Of a stretch of DNA of 64,000 nt, positions 42,097-53,300 are shown piece by piece (the first letter of the stretch is position 1; the number at the start of each line of letters is the position of its first letter). A program made the translations under genes and the position numbers. A model generated the notes under the pieces. The model had not been told where the DNA came from, did no database searches, and was given only the letters and a program-made list of their open reading frames with translations. The stretch comes from Pseudogemmobacter hezensis (GTDB taxonomy: Bacteria; Pseudomonadota; Alphaproteobacteria; Rhodobacterales; Rhodobacteraceae): contig NZ_JABJXT010000005.1 in assembly GCF_013155295.1 (NCBI RefSeq), positions 124,001-188,000 on the forward strand, read 5' to 3'.

Positions 42097-42567
42097 ACCC
42101 TGACCCGCCGCAGAAACCCCCTCCCCCCTCTTTCTCTCTCCCTTCCCGTCATCGCGCCGCCGCCAATCCTGCAGGTTGTTGGCCGCAAAGCGCTGCATCC
42201 TCGCCCCGCCCCAGACGACCTTGCTCCTGCCCTGCCGACCGCTTCGGAGATCGATGCCACTGCCCGAAGCACCTATGATCAGCAAGAAAAAACGACGATT
42301 GCACTATGGAGAGCGCATCAGAAACGACTCTGCGCGGCGGACCGAACGCCGTCGGTCGGCGGAACAGACTCGGCGGGTGATGTCGCTCAGGACCCATCAG
42401 AGACACTCGTGCAGACCGCAGCATTCAGTAGCCCTTGCGGGCGCAGGGGAAAGCCGGCCCTTACCTGCCGCTCGGCCTCGATTGATGCTGCATTGCCGCC
42501 TTCCTCGAAGCGGTCACTCGACTCATGCCGCAGCGGAATTTTATCCAGGACGGTGGCGATATTTCTT
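42097..42567. other. gene-poor junction between plasmid block and cargo module
   Basis: About 470 bases without a credible gene. The first ~60 are the pyrimidine-rich leader of the parB-like gene. A 74-residue minus-strand frame (42061-42285) with ARMQRFAANNLQDWRRR may be a relic of another plasmid gene. This is the boundary where gene content changes from plasmid functions to stress/envelope functions; no attachment site or transposon end is obvious. Confidence 0.45.
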
Positions 42568-43377
42568 TCACTGTGCCACCTCGTAGGTCCAGACACGGAA
42601 GGATTTCAGGACATGGGGGCCGAATGAATTGATCAGGGGAACATCAGTTGCGTCTCGCCCCCGCGCCACCACGATCCGGCCGATCCGCGGTTTGTTGTTG
42701 CGCGGGTCGAAAGTGTGCCACGCCCCGTCAAGCCAGACCTCCATCCATGCGCTGAAATCCATCGGATCGACCACCGGCACACCAATATCGCCCAGATGTC
42801 CGTTGACGTAACGGGCGGGAATATTGAGGCACCTGCAAAGCGTCACCGCAAGATGCGCAAAATCGCGGCACACGCCGATGCGCTCCTGCCAGGCCTCGAA
42901 TGCCGTCCGTGTAGCGCGGGCCTGCATATAGTCGAACTGGATATGTCCGTTCACATAGTCGCAGATCGCCTGAACCCGCCCCCAGCCGGGCGCGACTGCA
43001 CCGAAGAGATCCCAGGCCGTCTGGCTGAGCCGGTCGGTTTCGCAATAGCGGCTGCCCATCAGGTAGACCAGGCAATGATCAGGAAGATCAACCACCGATA
43101 CCTCCCGCGCTTCGGGCAGGACGCGGTCAGGCAGACCACTGTCGGCGATGGTGGCATCACCCCAGATCGTCAGATCCCCGGCGAGCGCGGTCAGCCTGCG
43201 ACAACGGTTCCCATAGAGGTCAAGGTAGGTCGAATTCGTCAGCCCGGCAGGGGTCGTGAAGAAGGTTTCGGGTTTGCGCAGATCTGCCGCACGATCTTCG
43301 TGCACCTCGAGCAGGCAGACCAGCGGTGTGGGCTGTGGGCAGGTGAGGGCGATTTCGTAACCATAGCGTATCAGCAT
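42568..43377 (-). CDS. transglutaminase-like cysteine protein
   Basis: 269 residues. N-terminal beta domain (IRYGYEIALTCPQPTP) followed by the transglutaminase core from ~150: ERIGVCRDFAHLAVTLCR with the catalytic Cys at 170, RYVNGHLGDIG, then DFSAWMEVWLDGAWHTFDP. In the common motif the residue before AW is the catalytic His; here it is Ser, so the enzyme may be inactive or use another His. The C-terminal NNKPRIGRIVVARGRDATD is typical of this bacterial subfamily. Lies alone, divergent from the desaturase gene. Confidence 0.82.
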   Translation of the reverse strand: MLIRYGYEIALTCPQPTPLVCLLEVHEDRAADLRKPETFFTTPAGLTNSTYLDLYGNRCRRLTALAGDLTIWGDATIADSGLPDRVLPEAREVSVVDLPDHCLVYLMGSRYCETDRLSQTAWDLFGAVAPGWGRVQAICDYVNGHIQFDYMQARATRTAFEAWQERIGVCRDFAHLAVTLCRCLNIPARYVNGHLGDIGVPVVDPMDFSAWMEVWLDGAWHTFDPRNNKPRIGRIVVARGRDATDVPLINSFGPHVLKSFRVWTYEVAQ

Positions 43378-43940
43378 CGAGTCTCCGGTTTATGAGCGTG
43401 TAACGACATCCGGGCCCTGGGCAGAGGGCGCGGAGCGATCGGATATGCGGTTGCGGCAGAGCGTACCCCGCGCCCGGAAACACTATGTCGACTGCAGAGA
43501 CGAATGTGCTGATTGCGCCTTCGGAAGAACGGGCGTGATCGCGGGCGAGTTCCGTAGAGGTTGGGCGTCGGCGGCGCGGCGGTCAAGAACATTCATAAAG
43601 TCAGCGATCGGCAGGGCTGCCGATTGAAGTTTGCATGTCGAGATCCGATGTTGACGAAACCGACAAACAACCTTGCGTGGAGAAAAGCTCCGTCTTGCTT
43701 CCCGGATTCGCCTGCCAGACATGGTGCCAATTCAGGCTGGCGAATCCGGGAATTGCGGCGAGGAGGGCGAAAGCGGCGGTTTGCCGAGTGCGCACCGCAG
43801 TTCGCAATGCATTGGTGGTTGAAAACCCCGCCTCTGCCCGCTAACCGAAGGGGGCCTGTACAGACCGCTGACGTAATGGCTTTTTGCCAGGGCCGGAGAA
43901 CTCTCCCTCACGTTGTCGGAGAGAAGATGTATAGGCACAG
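43378..43940. other. 563-base intergenic region
   Basis: No credible gene. Contains the divergent promoters of the transglutaminase-like and desaturase genes; a direct/inverted GGCGAATCCGGGAATT / GGATTCGCC pair sits at 43703-43755. Confidence 0.45.
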
Positions 43941-44984
43941 ATGACAGATCAAACAGGTCGGCCCAGTTCCGTGTCTCCCCGCAACGCGCGCGCATGGCTC
44001 AGCGCCCTCGCGCGCTACCGGGAACCGACGATGGCGCGCAGCCTCTTTGAGTTGGCGGTAACGCTGGTGCCGTTCGTTGCGCTTTGGGTGCTGGCTTGGG
44101 CGGCGCTTTCAGTGAGTGCCTGGCTGGCACTCGCTGTGGCGCTTCTGAACGGTGCGTTCCTCGTGAGGATCTTCGTGATTCAGCATGACTGCGGGCATGG
44201 CTCGTTTCTGTCGAACAGAAAAGCGCAGGACTGGCTTGGTCGCAGCCTTGGCGTTTTGACCTTGACACCCTACGCCGTTTGGAAGCGCACCCATTCGATC
44301 CATCACGCGCATCATGGTGACCTGGACCACCGCGGAATCGGTGATGTGCTGACACTGACCACAGAGGAGTACTGGGCACGCCCGGCTTTCGGCCGCCTCG
44401 TGTATCGTATGTATCGCCATCCGATCGTGCTGTTCCTCCTGGGGCCCAGCTACCTGTTCATCCTGCAAAACCGGCTGCCATTAGGCTTGATGAAAGCGGG
44501 CTGGCGATACTGGGCCTCGGCCATGGGCACCAATGCGATGATCGGAATCGCCCTGGCCCTGATGATATGGTTCGGCGGCCTGATGCCGGTTCTGCTGATT
44601 TTCCTGCCCACCTCTATCGTAGCGGCAACAGTCGGGGTCTGGCTATTCTACGTTCAGCACCAGTTCGAAGAAACCCACTGGTCCCGCGGAGAGCACTGGC
44701 AACTCCATCATGCCGCGCTCGAGGGCAGTTCACATTATGTGCTGCCGCAGCCACTGCGCTGGCTGTCCGGAAATATCGGCATCCATCATGTGCATCACCT
44801 GTATTCCCGGATTCCATTCTACCGGCTACCAGAGGTCCTCCGGGATCACCGCGAACTGGCAGAGGCTCAAAGGCTCACCATCAGCGAGAGCATTGCTGCA
44901 GTTCGGCTGCATCTCTGGGATGAGGCCGAGGGCAGGCTTGTGTCCTTTGCCAATGCTCGCGCGAAGTCCAGCCTGAAAACATGA
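43941..44984 (+). CDS. membrane fatty-acid desaturase
   Basis: 347 residues. Three His boxes: HDCGH (82-86), HSIHHAHH (118-125) and HHVHH (~281-285). Hydrophobic helices at ~36-80, ~150-175 and ~195-235 give the usual two membrane hairpins. The pattern fits the acyl-lipid delta-9/delta-12 type that keeps membranes fluid in the cold. Its position upstream of a cold-shock protein gene and within an envelope module fits that role. Intact. Confidence 0.9.
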   Translation: MTDQTGRPSSVSPRNARAWLSALARYREPTMARSLFELAVTLVPFVALWVLAWAALSVSAWLALAVALLNGAFLVRIFVIQHDCGHGSFLSNRKAQDWLGRSLGVLTLTPYAVWKRTHSIHHAHHGDLDHRGIGDVLTLTTEEYWARPAFGRLVYRMYRHPIVLFLLGPSYLFILQNRLPLGLMKAGWRYWASAMGTNAMIGIALALMIWFGGLMPVLLIFLPTSIVAATVGVWLFYVQHQFEETHWSRGEHWQLHHAALEGSSHYVLPQPLRWLSGNIGIHHVHHLYSRIPFYRLPEVLRDHRELAEAQRLTISESIAAVRLHLWDEAEGRLVSFANARAKSSLKT

Positions 44985-45065
44985 CCGGCCATGAGGCCAA
45001 TATCCAGTCGCCGTCCGGGCCGATCTCGCGGCACCAACTCCGGATCGGTGCGTGCAGGCCGTTAC

Positions 45066-45302
45066 TCAGGCGGCCTGACGGCAGGACAGGGCAATGAGAT
45101 CTTCGGGAATGAAGCCCGCTGTGCGGGCCGCAGCGATGAACGCGCGCCGCGCAGTTCCGACCGAACCCATGCAGAGCATGGCCGCATCAACATGATGAAG
45201 CGCCCGTTCGCGGGCGATATCCGACACGGGCCACTTTCTGGACAGCCAGTATTGTGCCTGCTCTATAGTATTGAATTTCTGCATATCGCCATCTGGCGAC
45301 AT
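45066..45302 (-). CDS. DUF982 protein
   Basis: 78 residues (72 if the ATG at 45284 is used). One DUF982 domain: FNTIEQAQYWLSRKWP, ARERALHHVDAAMLCMGSVGTARRAFIAAARTAGF (region ~30-65). Family of small alphaproteobacterial proteins, best known from rhizobia; function unknown. Next to the cold-shock gene on the same strand. Confidence 0.8.
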   Translation of the reverse strand: MSPDGDMQKFNTIEQAQYWLSRKWPVSDIARERALHHVDAAMLCMGSVGTARRAFIAAARTAGFIPEDLIALSCRQAA

Positions 45303-45453
45303 GACAAAGGACAGGGGTTCCCCCAGTGGATTTCTATCAAGTCAACTCTTTCAGGGAGATGGAGAACCGGTACATTCGTGATGTAGGGACGGTTCAGGAA
45401 GGCGGGCGGGCCGGACAGCGTCGATCCCGCCTGTGGCGTCAGAGCGCCTGAAC

Positions 45454-45660
45454 TCAGGCGAGCGTAAGGTTCGTCGCCGATTCACGGCCATTGCGGTCAC
45501 GCTCGATGTCGAACGAGACGGCCTGACCGTCATCAAGACCGCGCAGCCCGGCACGCTCCAGAGCGGTGACATGGACGAAGATGTCCTTGACCCCACCTTC
45601 GGGAGCGATGAAACCAAAACCTTTGGTGGAGTTGAACCATTTCACGGTGCCATTGGCCAT
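45454..45660 (-). CDS. CspA-family cold-shock protein
   Basis: 68 residues from ATG 45660 with AAAAGGAAT upstream; a longer frame is rejected. Single S1-like fold with RNP1 KGFGFI and RNP2 DIFVHVTAL. Binds single-stranded RNA/DNA and melts RNA structure, during cold or other stress. Normal length and motifs. An AT-rich 100-180-base leader lies upstream, as is usual for csp genes. Confidence 0.95.
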   Translation of the reverse strand: MANGTVKWFNSTKGFGFIAPEGGVKDIFVHVTALERAGLRGLDDGQAVSFDIERDRNGRESATNLTLA

Positions 45661-45843
45661 CGTGATATTCCTTTTCAAGATGCTGCCCACACAACGTAGC
45701 AGCCCGGCAAAGCTGAAGATCGAATGCTGAGCCGAAAGGAACAGGTCCAAAAAACATATGCTGGTTACTTATAGGGCAAGGAGCATGAAATTGCGAGACC
45801 TATCTGATCAGCCCCGACAATCAACTCCAACCCGTTGTGCAGG

Positions 45844-46047
45844 TTAGTCATTTTTCGGATTTTTTCGACCACTCGTTTCATCCCTCAATTGTTCTTCCGA
45901 ATCTGTGCCGAGGTCCGGATTTTCTCCAGAGATCGGGGGGGATGCCGTCCTTCTTCCCCAGACGGGTTTCCGGTATGATCGTGGGGTAGCTTTCTGGCTG
46001 AGAAATTCGACCAGGTTGAAAGGCGCCTTTGGTGTGGAGTATCCCAT
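45844..46047 (-). CDS. small basic protein of unknown function
   Basis: 67 residues from ATG 46047, where GGGGAAG lies upstream. Sequence MGYSTPKAPFNLVEFLSQKA... with a basic central part and a Lys/Asn-rich end. Unstructured-looking, no family recognised. The longer frame to 46167 runs through a 13-base hairpin and is less likely. Confidence 0.45.
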   Translation of the reverse strand: MGYSTPKAPFNLVEFLSQKATPRSYRKPVWGRRTASPPISGENPDLGTDSEEQLRDETSGRKNPKND

Positions 46048-46071
46048 ATATCTTCCCCTGATTTGCAAAGC

Positions 46072-46099
46072 AAAGCGGCGGAGCAGGCTCCGCCGCTTT
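46072..46099. terminator. perfect 13-base hairpin
   Basis: AAAGCGGCGGAGC-AG-GCTCCGCCGCTTT. Lies between two small minus-strand genes and can act in both directions, since A/T tracts close both ends. Confidence 0.7.
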
Positions 46100-46206
46100 A
46101 CCTTCCCGGCTACTCTTTTATGACAGGTGCGGACGAGCCGTAACTTGGCATCGCCTTGTCTTGCCAATTCACACGGGAATCATGACTGCCGAAAATAGGC
46201 AGCGTT

Positions 46207-46383
46207 TTATTCCTGGATCAGTTTGTGTAGCCGGACATAAGGCCGTATCGCGACCTCAGCGGCGAGCCCGACCTTCATGTGATTTTCATCATGCGCTGCA
46301 CCAGCATCAGCGTGTATCTTCCTGCCAACACCGCCAATAGAGTTCGCAGGCATTGGCTCGCAGCATTTTTCCGACTTGATCAT
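46207..46383 (-). CDS. 58-residue uncharacterised protein
   Basis: ATG 46383 with an excellent AAAAGGAAATTTT ribosome site, TAA at 46207-46209. Product MIKSEKCCEPMPANSIGGVG... then HDENHMKVGLAAEVAIRPYV and a short C-terminal helix. A Cys-Cys pair near the N-terminus. No family recognised. The start signal is the best in this AT-rich patch. Confidence 0.5.
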   Translation of the reverse strand: MIKSEKCCEPMPANSIGGVGRKIHADAGAAHDENHMKVGLAAEVAIRPYVRLHKLIQE

Positions 46384-46451
46384 AAAATTTCCTTTTATTT
46401 TTAGTAAACACCTTGCTTCTGATGAGGCCCGGGGCGAATTGCGAAAGCTTA

Positions 46452-46601
46452 TTATCGACGAGACTTACTCTTCGGAGGAGGGTTCAAGGACAATTCCTCC
46501 TCCTTTGCCAAACGAGCCGCACGAAGGGACAGAGTCAATTCATAGCGTTTTCGGGCTTCCGCTTCGACAATATCTCGTGCAGCAACCGTGGTGTGATCCA
46601 T
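46452..46601 (-). CDS. 49-residue charged helical protein
   Basis: ATG 46601 with GAGAAAAAG upstream. MDHTTVAARDIVEAEARKRY and the rest form a single charged helix with a Lys/Arg tail. A longer frame (to 46760) would be translated through a hairpin (CCACACCGGC-AAAA-GCCGATGTGG, about 46706-46729) that looks like a terminator. Weakly supported. Confidence 0.35.
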   Translation of the reverse strand: MDHTTVAARDIVEAEARKRYELTLSLRAARLAKEEELSLNPPPKSKSRR

Positions 46602-47176
46602 GATGCTTTTTCTCGGTGACAAGCGAAGGACCTCTTGCTTCTTTTTCCTGTCAGCCAAATCAATCCCCGCTTCGTGGCATGCCTGCAGATCACGCAGCAA
46701 CAACCACACCGGCAAAAGCCGATGTGGAAATAAGAGAATTTTACGGATATTTCTCACCAAGGAGAGAAATCACGCATTCGTCCAGCCTTTAGGCCAGGCA
46801 AATTCTGCTTTTAACTAAGTAAGCTATAACTCTCAAAAATCAAGGTGTAACAATCAGATTCCCCTCAAATATGATCTGAAGGCGATCCAACCACATGATA
46901 TGATACAACCTTATGGGCGCCCTGCGAGACAGCTGCAACACAGCCAAATTTGAGGGATTGCTATTTGTGGCCTTTTCCATCATTCTCTTGCCAGAGGTTG
47001 ATCTGGTGTCGAGAATGCTCCGCCAGGCACTTTTGTCTTTCTATCCAAAAATTGTTACCGCTCCTTCAGGGGGTGAATACAATGGCTGGTTCGAACCATT
47101 CTCAGCATCTTCGTATCCCACGAGGACCGTATATTCACGTCCGCACGTTGCGGTCGAACAGCTAAAGGACGATTTG

Positions 47177-47311
47177 ATGGCCAAGGGAAACAAACGCGGA
47201 AATCGTGAGGCGAAGAAGCCCAAACAGGTCAAGCCCGCACCTGTGGCAACGCCTTTGTTCGAAAAAGGCACGCTTGCAGCCGCGGCAACACCGAAGAAGA
47301 AAAGGGGTTGA
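47177..47311 (+). CDS. 44-residue Lys-rich small protein of a conserved alphaproteobacterial type
   Basis: ATG 47177 with AAAGGAC upstream. MAKGNKRGNREAKKPKQVKP... ending TPKKKRG. Near-identical openings are widespread in Alphaproteobacteria. Strongly basic and probably disordered; RNA- or ribosome-associated roles are possible. It ends directly at the candidate TTG start of the next gene. Confidence 0.65.
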   Translation: MAKGNKRGNREAKKPKQVKPAPVATPLFEKGTLAAAATPKKKRG

Positions 47312-47352
47312 GCGGCGGCCTCGGAGTGGCTTTCAAACATATTCCTCGCCGA

Positions 47353-50300
47353 ATGGCGAAGTCCTGGCAGATGGCGACCAGCATTATTGTGCCCGGCCAG
47401 CCCTGGACGGATACGGCACCTGTTCGCGCGGAACTCTTCAGCGCCGAGCGGCTTGAGCAGCACGCGATCTCTCTGGCCTCTGCGCAGCCGGTGGCTGTCA
47501 GGACGAAACGGGTCCCGACATTGCGCCGGCGGCTGGACGACAATGCAAGGGTGTTGCTTGCGGCCTGGCGCGCCAGCGCCAGCGAAGTGGCGGCCGGGCG
47601 CGAAGTGGTGCCCGCCGCGACCTGGCTTCTCGACAATTATCACCTCGTCGAGGCGCAGATACGCGAAGTGCGAACCGATCTGCCTGATGGATACTATCGT
47701 CTTTTGCCAAAACTCGCAGAGGGACCATTCGCAGGCTACCCACGTGTCTTTGGCCTGACATGGGCATTCGTGGCCCATAGCGACAGCCATTTCGATCAGG
47801 ACACCCTGCGCCGTTACCTCACCGCCTATCAAACGGTGCAGCCGCTGACGATCGGGGAGCTCTGGGCCGTAGCCATCACCCTGCGCATCGTTCTGATCGA
47901 GAACCTGCGCCGCCTGGCGGATCAGATGACGATGGGTCGTGCCGACCGGCTGGACGCTGACAGCCTTGCCGATCGCATCTGCGCCCCGGGCGCGGCGCAT
48001 TCGGCCCTGTTGCCAGAGGTGGAACGTCGGGCAAGGGAACCTCTGTCCGAGGTTTTTGCCGCCCAGCTTGCCCGTCGGCTGCGGGACCGCGATCCGCGCA
48101 CCAATCCCGCGCCAGGCTGGCTTGAGGAGAGACTGGCGGCCCAGGATACGACCATCGACACTGTCGTCCGTCACGCACAGGAGCGACAAGGTGCCTCGAA
48201 TGTCACTCTGCGCAATGTCATCACCGCGATGCGCAGAATTTCTGCGACCGACTGGTCCGATCTGTTTGAAAGCGTGAGCTTGGTTGAGGCAGACCTGCGC
48301 GCCTATCCGGGCTATGCTGCCATGGATTTTCCCAGCCGCAATCTGTACCGTAGCGGGGTAGAGGATCTCGCGCGCGGCGCGGCGCTAAGCGAGGGAGACG
48401 TCGTCGCTTTGGCATGCGGGCGGGCATCGGCAGCGCCTGCGGGGACGATGCAGGCGGATCCGGGCTGGTCGTTGATCGCGGCAGGGAGACCGGCCTTTGA
48501 ACAAGAGATCGGCTTTCGTCCCCCTGTCCGCCTGCGTGTTCACAGATGGGGCATCGCGGCGGGCTTGGGTGGCTATCTTGGCGCAATTGCGGTTCTGACG
48601 CTGGCGTTGCTGTCGCTTTGCGGGATGTGGATCGCGGGCGGAGTTGTGGGCACGCTCTGGCTTCTGGCCATGATGTTGCCGGCCAGCGGTGTTGCGGTGA
48701 TGCTGGTTGACCGCATCGTGGGCGCAGGTGTCGGGGCAACCTTGTTGCCGGGCCTCGACCTGCGGGCCGGTGTACCCTCTGAATTTCGCACTGTTGTCGC
48801 GGTGCCGGTGCTGGTCTCCGGTGAAGAGGATCTTCGCGCGCAGATCGAGGCGCTGGAGGTTCATCATCTTTCCGGTGCGGGCGGCGATCTCACCTTCATG
48901 CTTCTGACGGACAATGTCGACGCCACGCAGGAGGTCATGCCCGGTGATGCGGCACTGCTGGCCCGGGCCGCCGCAGGCATTGCAGAGCTGAACCGCCGCC
49001 ATCCGCCTAGCCCGGCCGGCCCGCGTTTCCTGCATCTGCACCGCTCCCGGCAGTTCAATGCCTCCGAGGGCGTCTGGATGGGGTGGGAACGCAAACGCGG
49101 CAAGCTGCACGAACTGAACCGCCTGCTGCGTGGTGCAACGGATACCGGGTTCCGCGATGCTGATGGACGAGTGCCCGTCGTTCCTGCCCGCGTGCGCTAT
49201 GTCATCACGCTGGATGCCGATACGCGGATGCCGCGCGACACTGCGGCGCGCCTGATCGGCAAGATTGCTCACCCGCTGAACCGCCCGGCATTCGAACCGG
49301 GCTCAGGCCGTGTGAGCAGCGGCTATGGTATTCTGCAACCGCGTATCACCCCATCCCTGGAGCCGGGCTCGCCTGCGACGCTCTACCAACAGGCGACCGC
49401 CGGGCCTGGCGGGATGGATCCCTATGCATCGGCGGCCTCGGATCTGTGGCAGGATCTGTTCGGCGAAGGGTCGTTCACCGGCAAGGGCATTTATGACATC
49501 GACGCCTTCGAGGCGGCGATGAAGGGGCGGGTTCCCGACAATACCCTGCTGAGCCATGACCTGCTTGAGGGCATTTTCGCCCGCGCGGGTCTGGCCTCGG
49601 ATGTGGAACTGGTCGAGACCTTTCCCGGCTGCTTTGACGTTGCCGCCCGTCGTCAGCATCGCTGGACAAGGGGGGACTGGCAGCTCCTGCGCTGGCTCTT
49701 CGCGCCCGGAATGCCGGTGCTGGGCCGGGTCAAGATGGCCGATACGTTGCGCCGCTCGCTGATCGCACCCACGATGCTCGCCGCCCTGACGCTGGGCTGG
49801 TTGCTGCCGGGGGGTGCTGCGCTGAGCGCAACGCTGCTGCTCTTGGTCGCGCTGGCAGTGCCGGTGGTCTGGTCGGCGATCCTCGGGCTGATCCCGCGCC
49901 GGTCCGGGCTGGATCTTTCCAGCCAGCTGCGCCAGTCGGTGGGCGATCTGGTCCTCGCCGGTCTGCGGGTCGGGCTGGCGGTGACCTTCCTGGCCGATAC
50001 GGCCTGGCGGATGATGGATGCGGTGTTTCGCACCCTCTGGCGGACCGGTTGCTCGCACCGTCATCTGCTGGAATGGACCACAGCGGCACAGGCCGCGCGC
50101 CGGACGCGCGCCGGGTTATGGGACATGTCACGCTTCATGGCGGGCGGGATGGTGCTGGGTGTTTTTCTGGTGGCGGGCGCCGTGACGCTGGCCCCCGCTT
50201 CAGCCGCGCTGGCGCTGCCTTTCGCCGCTCTGTGGCTCTGTGCGCCGTTCATCGCACTGCGGATCAGCCGTCCATCCACCCGCGCGCTTGAGGACTCCCT

Positions 50301-53300
50301 CTCTCCCGATGCCGCGCGTGAGCTGCGGCTGATCGCCCGTGCGACCTGGCGCTACTTTGAGACCTTCGTGACCGCGGGACACAGCCATCTGCCACCGGAC
50401 AACCATCAGGAAACCCCGGTGCCGCTGACTGCCGCCCGCACCTCGCCCACCAATATGGGTCTCTATCTGCTGTCCTGCGTGGCCGCCCGGAACTTCGGCT
50501 GGATCGGAACTGTCGAGGCGACAGAGAGATTGGAGGCGACTCTTGCCACGATGCAGGCACTGCCGAAGCATCGGGGGCACTTCTACAACTGGTATGGGAC
50601 GGCGGATGGTCGGGTGCTCAACCCGGCCTATGTCTCATCGGTCGACAGCGGAAATCTGGCGGGGCATCTGATCGCCCTGGCAAACGCTTGCGAAAGCTGG
50701 GCAAGGGACGAAGGCTGGCCGGACAGCAACACGCAACGCGCGGGCCTTGTCGATACACTTCAACTTGCGCGGCAGTCACGTAATGGTGGCAGAGTGTCGA
50801 TGAGCGGCCTCCTGGACGGGTTGGAGGCCGCAATCCTCATGCCCGGGGAAAGCGTTGCCTGGCCCGCCATCCTTCGTCTCGCCATAAAGGCTAAAGGGGC
50901 ATTGGCGAACGAACCGTTGGCCGATGATCTTGACGGCTGGTTGCAGGCCCTGAGCGATCAATGCGCGCGCAATGCCCACCCGTATGATCCCGCCGCGCTG
51001 CCGCCGCGCCTGCAGGCATTGGCAGCGCAGGCACGTGCCATGGCTCTGGCGATGGATTTCGCCTTCCTGTTCGATCCGGACCGCAAACTTCTGTCGATCG
51101 GCTGGTCGCGCGACGACAATGTCCTTGACGAGAGTTGCTATGATCTTCTGGCCTCCGAGGCGCGGCTGGCCAGTCTCTTCGCCATTGCCAAGGGTGATGT
51201 GCCGGTGCGCCACTGGTTCCGCCTGGGTCGCTCAGCGACGCCCGCGCGCGGCGGATCGGTTCTGGTATCATGGTCCGGCTCGATGTTCGAATATCTGATG
51301 CCGTCACTGGTGATGGAGGAGCCTGCTGGCAGCCTGCTTGATCAAACCAACCGGCAGGTGGTGGCGGGGCAGCGCGCCTATGCACACCGGCGTGGGGTCC
51401 CCTGGGGAATTTCGGAATCCGGCTTCAACGCTCGTGATCTGGACATGAACTACCAGTATTCCACCTTCGGTATCCCGGGAATGGGGCTTAAGCGCGGCCT
51501 TGCGACCGACCTCGTCGTGGCACCCTATGCGACCGGGCTTGCCGCGATGTTCGCCCCGGCCGAGGCGCGCCGAAACTACGCTGCGCTGGAGGTGGCCGGG
51601 GGCCGTGGTCGCTACGGATTTTATGAGGCGCTGGATTTCACGCCATCGCGACTACCCGAAGGCGAAACAGTTGCTGTGGTTCACAGCTATATGGCGCATC
51701 ATCAGGGCATGACCATCGTCGCCATCGCGAATGTTCTGCAGTCTGGCCGTATGCGGGCGCATTTCCATGCCGAGCCGATGATCCGCGCGACCGAGCTTGT
51801 CTTGCAGGAACGCATCCCGCGCGACATTCCGGCCGTGAAGCCGCTTCCCGAAGCCGTTGCGGTGCCCGACAGCCCAAGCGCGCTGGATATGCAGCGCATG
51901 GCGCTGATCGAAGGCGCCCCACAAGGTCCGCCGGTCAGCCACATCCTGTCGAACGGCAATTATGCGGTCATGCTGACCGCAACAGGTGGCGGCTACAGCC
52001 GCTGGGGCGACATCGCCCTGACGCGCTGGCAGGCCGATCCCACCCGCGATACCGGCGCCACTCAGATCTGGCTGCGCGACTTGTCGGATGGCCGCCTTTC
52101 CCCGGTCGGCGCGCCTGCGGGCGCGGATAAGCGCGAGGTGCATTTCCTTGAAGACCGCGCCGCGATCACCCACCGCAAAGGCACACTGTCCACGGCGATG
52201 GATGTGCTGGTCTCTGGCGAGGATGACGCGGAGGTGCGCCTTGTTTCGATCAGTTCCACGTCTCGCCGTCCGCGCGAGGTGGAACTGACGTCCTATGCCG
52301 AACTGGCCCTGACCACACCGGCGGCGGATGCGGCGCATCCAGCCTTTGCCCGGATGTTCGTGCAGACCGAATACCTGCCAGAATTCGGTGCAGTCATCGC
52401 AACGCGCAGACCGCGTTCCCCCGATGAACCGGCGGTCTGGGCGGCGCATTTTCTGGTGGTGGAGGGTGAACTCTCCGCTGCGATGGAATTCGAGACCGAC
52501 CGCGCGGCCTTTATCGGGCGCGACAACGACCTGTCCTCGGCGCAGGCGCTGGCGGCAGGGAACAGGCTGGAGGGCGGGGTCGGAACCGTGCTTGATCCGG
52601 TTTTCGCCCTGCGCCAGCGCGTCACGATACCAGCAGGCGGCACTGTGAAGCTGGCGTTCTGGATGGTCGTTGCGCAGACGCGTTCCGAACTGCTTGATCT
52701 GATCGATCGTCATCATGACCGCAACGCCTTTGATCGGGCAAAAACGCTCGCCTGGACTCAGGCACAGGTCCAGTTACGCCACCTCGCGATCAAGCCAGCA
52801 CAGGCGGCCGGTTTCCAGCGCCTCATCGCGCCGATCCTTTATTCTGACAGGCGTTTCCGCGCCCGGCCCGACCAGATTGCTCAAGGGGCTGGCAAGCAGT
52901 CGGCACTTTGGCCCATGGGGATTTCGGGCGACCTGCCCATCGTGCTTTTGCGCATCGATGATATGGCAGACATGGCGCAGGTCCATGAGATGCTGCTGGC
53001 CCAGGAATACTGGCGCGGCAAACGGCTGGCGGTGGATCTTGTGATCCTGAACGAGCATCCGGCATTTTATGTCCAAGGCCTTCAATCTGGGATCGAGTCC
53101 GCGCTGCGCGGCAGCCACACCCCCGATTCAAACAACGGGCAAGGGAAAACCTATGCACTGCGCGCAGATATGATCCCGGCAGAGGCGCGGGCACTCCTGA
53201 TGGCCGTAGCGCGCGTCGTGCTGGTCGCACGGCGCGGTACGCTGGCGGAGCAGATCGCTCTGCTCTTGCGCGATGAGGCGGCATCAGACACACGATCGAC

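Noticed and set aside
42061-42285. 74-residue frame upstream of the parB-like gene
   Set aside because: Covers the leader hairpin and pyrimidine-rich tract; no ribosome site. May be a relic but cannot be supported.
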